In this document: positions 12,401 to 15,187 of the stretch, one piece after another | Numbering within the stretch: position 1 is the first letter of the stretch | Layout of the letters: every line of letters begins with the position of its first letter | DNA from: Actinomycetes bacterium | GTDB lineage: Bacteria; Actinomycetota; Thermoleophilia; BMS3ABIN01 | NCBI GenBank assembly: GCA_021790075.1 | Contig: JAJYIN010000025.1 | Location: 1-15,187, forward strand | Reading direction: 5' to 3' | Length of the DNA stretch: 15,187 nucleotides | Notes under the pieces: generated by a model | What the model saw: the letters and a program-made list of their open reading frames with translations, nothing else | What the model was told of the DNA's origin: nothing | The model's database searches: none | Translations under genes and position numbers: made by a program

Positions 12401-13246
12401 GAGCGCCTGATGAGGCGGCGCGAGCTCATCGGTCCGGTCAACCCCCTCGCCCAGCAGGAATATGAGGAGATGCTGGAGCGCCAGCAGTTTCTGGCCGAGC
12501 AGCGCCAGGACCTGGAAAGGAGCCTCGAGGAGCTCACCGGCCTGATCGGCGAACTCACCGGTCGCATCGAAAACAGCTTCGCCGCCACCTTCGCCGCCGT
12601 CAGGGACCACTTCGCGGATGTGATCGCAACCCTGTTCCCGGGGGGCGAGGGGCGGCTGACGCTCACCCGTGAAGAGCCGCCCGAGGTCGATGAGGATGGG
12701 GAAATCCTGGACGAGGGCGAAGATAGCGAGCCGGTCGCTGCCGCAGAGAGCCCGCGGGTGGAGCGGCGGGGGATCGAGATCTCGGTGAAGCCGCCCCGCA
12801 AGGCCGTGCGCAGCCTGTCGCTGCTTTCCGGCGGCGAGCGGTCACTGGTGGCCATCGCCTTCCTCTTCGCCATCTTCCTGGCGCGGCCGGCGCCCTTTTA
12901 TATACTGGATGAGGTGGAGGCGGCGCTGGATGACGTCAACATCGACCGGCTGCTGGCGATGCTCAAGCGCTACCAGACTCGCACCCAGTTCATCATCATC
13001 ACCCATCAGAAGCGGACGATGGAAGTGGCCGACACGCTTTATGGCGTCACCATGGGCCCCGACGGGACCTCCAAGGTGCTGTCCCGCAAGATGAAAAAGG
13101 ATGCGCAGCAGGAGATGGCTGATGAAGACGACTTGGAGCTGGAGAGCGGCGCCGGAACCGGCCCGGCAATCGAGCCATACAATGATGCCGAGCCGGATAA
13201 TGATGCCGGGGTCGGCGAAGAGACCGAAGCGGCCCTGGCAGGCTGA
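9482..13246 (+). CDS. smc: Chromosome segregation ATPase SMC (condensin)
   Basis: Forms the ATP-driven ring that compacts and segregates the chromosome, with ScpA/ScpB as partners (not in this window). It is 1254 aa, longer than the usual 1150-1200. The N-terminal head has Walker A GPNGSGKSN (31-39) and the family SIISQGKVDAIL motif. A first coiled coil (about 165-495) is rich in Glu/Arg/Leu heptads. A hinge spans about 500-660. The second coiled coil runs to about 1030. The C-terminal head has LSGGE (1115-1119) and Walker B FYILDEVEAALDD with D1143-E1144. Two additions explain the length: an acidic insert at about 1062-1096 between a head strand and the GIEISVKPP strand, and an acidic tail after about 1210. 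The hinge has a small in-frame repeat (GGCCGGCGATG at 11257 and 11281). AAAGGAG precedes ATG by 4 nt. ftsY follows after 6 bp. Confidence 0.97.
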   Translation: MFLKSVKARGFKSFARSVEFAFEPGITVVVGPNGSGKSNISDSVTWAMGEQSPTAVRGNSMQDVIFSGSDKLAPAGMAEVEILLDNSSGAMPIEFSEVLISRRLYRDGDGAYFINKSPCRLIDVTELLSDAGLGRNTHSIISQGKVDAILESKPSERRAYIEEAAGLGKYKKRRHRAERKLEAVRRNLERLFDVEEEVRANLRPLKRQATAAERSSKLDRQIAAAGVRLTKGKLEVIKAELASAEAASQDAVARRAGLEEQLAATAGERRRTEELLASSLKEHKQLADRFYSLKSRQEGLAGRRDAAAARLEMLAGAIQRSQTRIDNLQGQQERVEDELERAREEHRRDQEQLAAVEKELEARRQELEGVEEEAGRRRQTAKEKNRRVGELDALKGRYTHQIEYLSQRQEKLAGLLERAGLEAANRRRELERLLELSRSEEERMDQWRAAAERAEAELKQIKDELGAVDARRQEAASELRRVGEDLQIAKARITFLGDSDRARSGLPPAAKKIAEEHGLKSLVELMEVEPGYERAVSAVMGNTLFALAARDLGHAREMLAAARAAELGGVEFVLPGDATAASRVSGNAAQRLAGDATDHPAGDDYLLDHVRISPEWQAHAAPLLAGVRLADDLDAIGAAGGTWVTRDGVVYRPGRRLLSFKADPPSSVVLRQRNERRLLEAERVKTEELHEELENRLAALHLEFEELDGRRLAAEKALHDVLQERRDAEGSAAATQRQQRVLEQEIELKEASRGHLGAEQAKLEEELAGARRRLEETDCSLAEMNRSEEPDGAASDEALAQSRTALSQEVTELKITAARVRERERVAGQAIGRSVPALERLKRELETTAYQLAAFQRLQPVCSRLLAGMESVLGIYGRVSAGLAVELKAGEELAERHSTALKEFSQAEAELQQELSRASNATTDCEVSLTRLRDQVYEQESHLQKLYAKYPDEDLAAEEAAAAVELDEAEAHMERLMRRRELIGPVNPLAQQEYEEMLERQQFLAEQRQDLERSLEELTGLIGELTGRIENSFAATFAAVRDHFADVIATLFPGGEGRLTLTREEPPEVDEDGEILDEGEDSEPVAAAESPRVERRGIEISVKPPRKAVRSLSLLSGGERSLVAIAFLFAIFLARPAPFYILDEVEAALDDVNIDRLLAMLKRYQTRTQFIIITHQKRTMEVADTLYGVTMGPDGTSKVLSRKMKKDAQQEMADEDDLELESGAGTGPAIEPYNDAEPDNDAGVGEETEAALAG

Positions 13247-13252
13247 TCCAAC

Positions 13253-14245
13253 ATGACTCGCAACTGGCACGAGGTATTCAAGGGCGTGGCGCCTCCGGAG
13301 GCCGAGGCAGCGCCCGCGGAGGAAATCGAGGAGAAGAAACGCGGCTGGTTCCGCCGATTCAAGGTGAGCCTGTCCAAGAGCCGCGAGGCGATGACGCAGC
13401 GGCTCTCCACGATCATGTTCGACAAGCTGGACGCCGACCTGTGGGAGAAGCTGGAAGAGACCCTCATCTTCGCCGACTGCGGGGTGGCCAGCACGGTCGA
13501 AATAGTGGAGCGTATGGAGCAGGCGGCCAACGAGGGCGAGATCAGCGACCAGCAGCAGTTCTTCAGCCAGCTGGAAAAAGCCATCGTCGACATCTTCCCG
13601 GCCGACAGTTACCAGATCGACGTCTCTCACCAGCCGTCGGTCATCCTGGTGGTCGGCGTCAACGGCACCGGCAAGACGACCACCGTCGGCAAGATCGCTT
13701 ATCACCTCAAGAAGGAAGGCAAGAGCGTCGTCCTCGCCGCCGCCGACACTTTCCGCGCCGCCGCCATCGAGCAGTTGAGCGAATGGGGAAAGCGTGTTGA
13801 TTGCCCGGTGGTCAGGCAGGAGCACGGCAGCGACCCGGGTGCGGTGGTGTTTGACGCCATCGCCGCCGCCCGTTCCCGCGGCATCGACGTGGTCATCGTC
13901 GATACGGCCGGACGCCTGCACACGCAGGTGCCGCTGATGGAGGAGCTGAAGAAGATCCACCGCGTGGTGGGCAAGCAGATTCCCGGCGGCCCCCACGAGG
14001 TGCTGCTCACCGTCGACGCCACCACGGGCCAGAACGGCCTCATCCAGGCGCGCCTGTTCGGCGAGGCCGTGGATGTCAGCGGCGTCGTCCTCACCAAGCT
14101 GGACGGCACCGCCAAGGGCGGCATCGCCGTCGCCATCGCCCACGAGCTCAACCTGCCCATCAAGCTGGTGGGGGTCGGTGAGCAGACGGAAGACTTAAGG
14201 CCCTTCGACCCCGGCGACTTCGCCAAGGCGCTGTTCGAAGCGTGA
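13253..14245 (+). CDS. ftsY: Signal recognition particle receptor FtsY
   Basis: SRP-family GTPase that docks ribosome-nascent-chain-SRP complexes at the membrane for co-translational insertion. It is 330 aa. A short acidic A-region (about 12-30) and a basic amphipathic stretch KKRGWFRRFKVSLSKSRE (28-45) suit membrane binding. The helical N domain spans about 45-125 and the G domain 128-330. GTPase motifs are G1 GVNGTGKTT (135-143), DTFRAAAIEQL (165-175), G3 DTAGR (217-221) and G4 TKLDGTAKGG (281-290), followed by the closing VGVGEQTEDLRPFDP. FtsY rather than Ffh is indicated by the acidic N-terminus and the lack of an M domain. The ATG lies 6 bp after smc with only a weak ribosome site, so it is probably translationally coupled. 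The smc-ftsY pair is a common conserved arrangement. Confidence 0.97.
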   Translation: MTRNWHEVFKGVAPPEAEAAPAEEIEEKKRGWFRRFKVSLSKSREAMTQRLSTIMFDKLDADLWEKLEETLIFADCGVASTVEIVERMEQAANEGEISDQQQFFSQLEKAIVDIFPADSYQIDVSHQPSVILVVGVNGTGKTTTVGKIAYHLKKEGKSVVLAAADTFRAAAIEQLSEWGKRVDCPVVRQEHGSDPGAVVFDAIAAARSRGIDVVIVDTAGRLHTQVPLMEELKKIHRVVGKQIPGGPHEVLLTVDATTGQNGLIQARLFGEAVDVSGVVLTKLDGTAKGGIAVAIAHELNLPIKLVGVGEQTEDLRPFDPGDFAKALFEA

Positions 14246-14310
14246 ACCGGCGTCGAATTCCATTCCAGCGGGAAGTCCCCTGGTGAGGTTCCGGAAATAG
14301 GGAGGCGCAG

Positions 14311-14976
14311 GTGGGCAGAAGCCTTGCAGAGATCCTGCCGCTGGCGCTGGCGGCGACGGTAAGCCCCAGCGGGCTGCTCTTCGTGATGATGATTCTGAGC
14401 GGCAAGGGAAACGCCCGGCGCAACTCGCTCATGTTCCTGCTGGGCGGTTCATTTTTTCTCATCGTGCTGGGGACCGTCGTCACGGCCACTTACAAGCCGG
14501 CGGTGAGCAGCGCCGGCAATCCCGGCCGGCTGGCGGGGGGCATCGATATCGTGCTGGCGCTGCTGATCGCGGTCATCATCATCCGGTCCATGCTGGCGGG
14601 CAAATCGCCAAAGCAGCCACAGGAAGAGAACCCGGGCCCCCGGCGCCAGCGGCCCTATCCCGTGCTCGGCTTTGTCTTCATGCTTATCAATATCTCGACC
14701 CTGATACCTTTCATTGCCGCAGTCAAACTGCTGGCGGACGACAGGCTGGGGGTTATCGAAAACATGCCCATGTTCGCGATCCTGGTCGCCGTCACCATGT
14801 TTATGATCGCTTTCCCGGTGATCATCTCCTACCTGATGCCGGACCGCTCCCAGAAGGTGCTGGGGCCGGTCGAGAGCTTCATGTCACGCCACGGGCAGCA
14901 GATAGCCCACGCCTATTTTCTGGCTATTGCCGCATACCTCGCTGTCAAGGGGCTTATTACGCTCTCCGGGGCATGA
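14311..14976 (+). CDS. GAP/Sap-family six-helix membrane protein
   Basis: A 221-aa integral membrane protein with about six helices (near residues 5-29, 40-60, 74-94, 116-138, 152-175, 196-216). The N-terminal ILPLALAATVSPSGLLFVMMILSG, with Pro and Ser inside the first helix, and the early GKGNARRN loop are typical of the Sap family (sulfolipid-1-addressing protein, GAP family) found mainly in actinobacteria. In mycobacteria Sap helps export a glycolipid; other members have no established role, so envelope lipid transport is only a guess here. A hydrophilic loop rich in Pro/Gln/Glu spans about 98-115. The GTG start has GGAGG (14301-14305) 5 nt upstream. It lies 65 bp after ftsY with no clear terminator between, so read-through from smc-ftsY is plausible. 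Confidence 0.75.
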   Translation: MGRSLAEILPLALAATVSPSGLLFVMMILSGKGNARRNSLMFLLGGSFFLIVLGTVVTATYKPAVSSAGNPGRLAGGIDIVLALLIAVIIIRSMLAGKSPKQPQEENPGPRRQRPYPVLGFVFMLINISTLIPFIAAVKLLADDRLGVIENMPMFAILVAVTMFMIAFPVIISYLMPDRSQKVLGPVESFMSRHGQQIAHAYFLAIAAYLAVKGLITLSGA

Positions 14977-15052
14977 GCTGCTAGGAATGTGGAAAAAATC
15001 GCCGAATATGAGAATTTATAAGGGATTTCTTTCTCGATTCGAGGAGTTGCCG

Positions 15053-15187
15053 GTGTCTGGACCCACACCTGATAAGAAGCACCGCCCGGGCGGACCGCCG
15101 TCCGCGGCGGAGAGCGCTGGCGGACAAGCGGGAAAGGAAGCCGGGGACCTGCCTGAAACCGGCGGGCAGCCGCCCGCAACCGGCAGT
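15053..15187 (+). CDS. N-terminal part of an unknown gene, Gly/Pro-rich
   Basis: A reading frame from GTG 15053 stays open for all 45 codons to the window edge, with GAGGAG (15041-15046) 6 nt upstream. TTG 15047 is in the same frame but directly touches the ribosome site. The visible residues are mostly Gly, Pro, Ala, Lys and Glu (PDKKHRPGG, then PETGGQPPATG), which looks like a disordered N-terminal tail. Such tails often precede a membrane helix in actinobacterial membrane or secreted proteins. No domain is visible, so no function is proposed. A -10-like TATAAG lies at 15017-15022 without a good -35. Confidence 0.6.
   Translation, partial: MSGPTPDKKHRPGGPPSAAESAGGQAGKEAGDLPETGGQPPATGS

Noticed and set aside
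12842..14143. Minus-strand open frame of over 400 codons opposite smc and ftsY
   Set aside because: Both plus-strand genes are unmistakable; the antisense product has no domain and only reflects third-position GC.
14265..14283. Small hairpin between ftsY and the Sap-like gene as a terminator
   Set aside because: The stem is short with a bulge and is followed by no T-run; pairing of this strength is expected by chance here.
1..15187. tRNA, rRNA, SRP RNA, CRISPR array, prophage or insertion sequence
   Set aside because: No cloverleaf, conserved rRNA stretch, regularly spaced repeats, integrase or transposase motifs were seen on either strand.

Overview
The window is high-GC, roughly 60-65% by eye, with frequent GTG and TTG starts. 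It carries a housekeeping stretch of the kind found in Gram-positive-type bacteria. Together, the acpP-rnc-smc-ftsY order, a class-2 orotidine-phosphate decarboxylase, an S11 D,D-carboxypeptidase and a GAP/Sap-type six-helix membrane protein suggest a deep-branching, probably uncultured actinobacterium. Chloroflexota is a less likely alternative. The lineage is an inference from gene content, not a phylogeny.

Left part (1-3212), all on the plus strand: the 3' end of pyrF, a membrane-anchored single-LysM protein, a DacF-type carboxypeptidase and a PfkB-family sugar (phosphate) kinase, closed by a clear intrinsic terminator at 3182-3212. The next 341 bp (3119-3459) have no convincing gene. They hold that terminator and two candidate promoters for a stand-alone GT-B glycosyltransferase (3460-4701).

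Middle part (4702-5427): two small minus-strand genes converge on the glycosyltransferase. One encodes a roughly 100-aa acidic soluble protein of unknown function, the other a 45- to 62-aa two-helix membrane protein. Between them and plsX lies an unusually long, nearly continuous stem-loop (5292-5362) ending in T5 on the plus strand. It is the best non-coding structure in the window.

Right part (5428-15187), all on the plus strand: plsX is followed by three tightly packed genes that are not standard for this locus. These are a lipoprotein with a partial sulfite-oxidase-like fold, a stand-alone TiaS-kinase-like protein and a polytopic membrane protein. After them, acpP has its own good promoter and is followed by rnc, which lacks one catalytic Asp, and by a strong terminator. 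smc (with an acidic insert in its C-terminal head), ftsY and a GAP-family membrane protein follow. A new gene with a Gly/Pro-rich N-terminus begins at 15053 and runs off the end.

Functional themes are phospholipid and fatty-acid synthesis (PlsX, ACP), cell-wall turnover (LysM protein, carboxypeptidase, glycosyltransferase), RNA processing (RNase III), chromosome condensation (SMC) and membrane targeting (FtsY). I see no phage, transposon, CRISPR array, tRNA or rRNA. The most unexplained items are the plsX-acpP insertion cassette, the orphan TiaS-like domain, the RNase III substitution and the intergenic hairpin.
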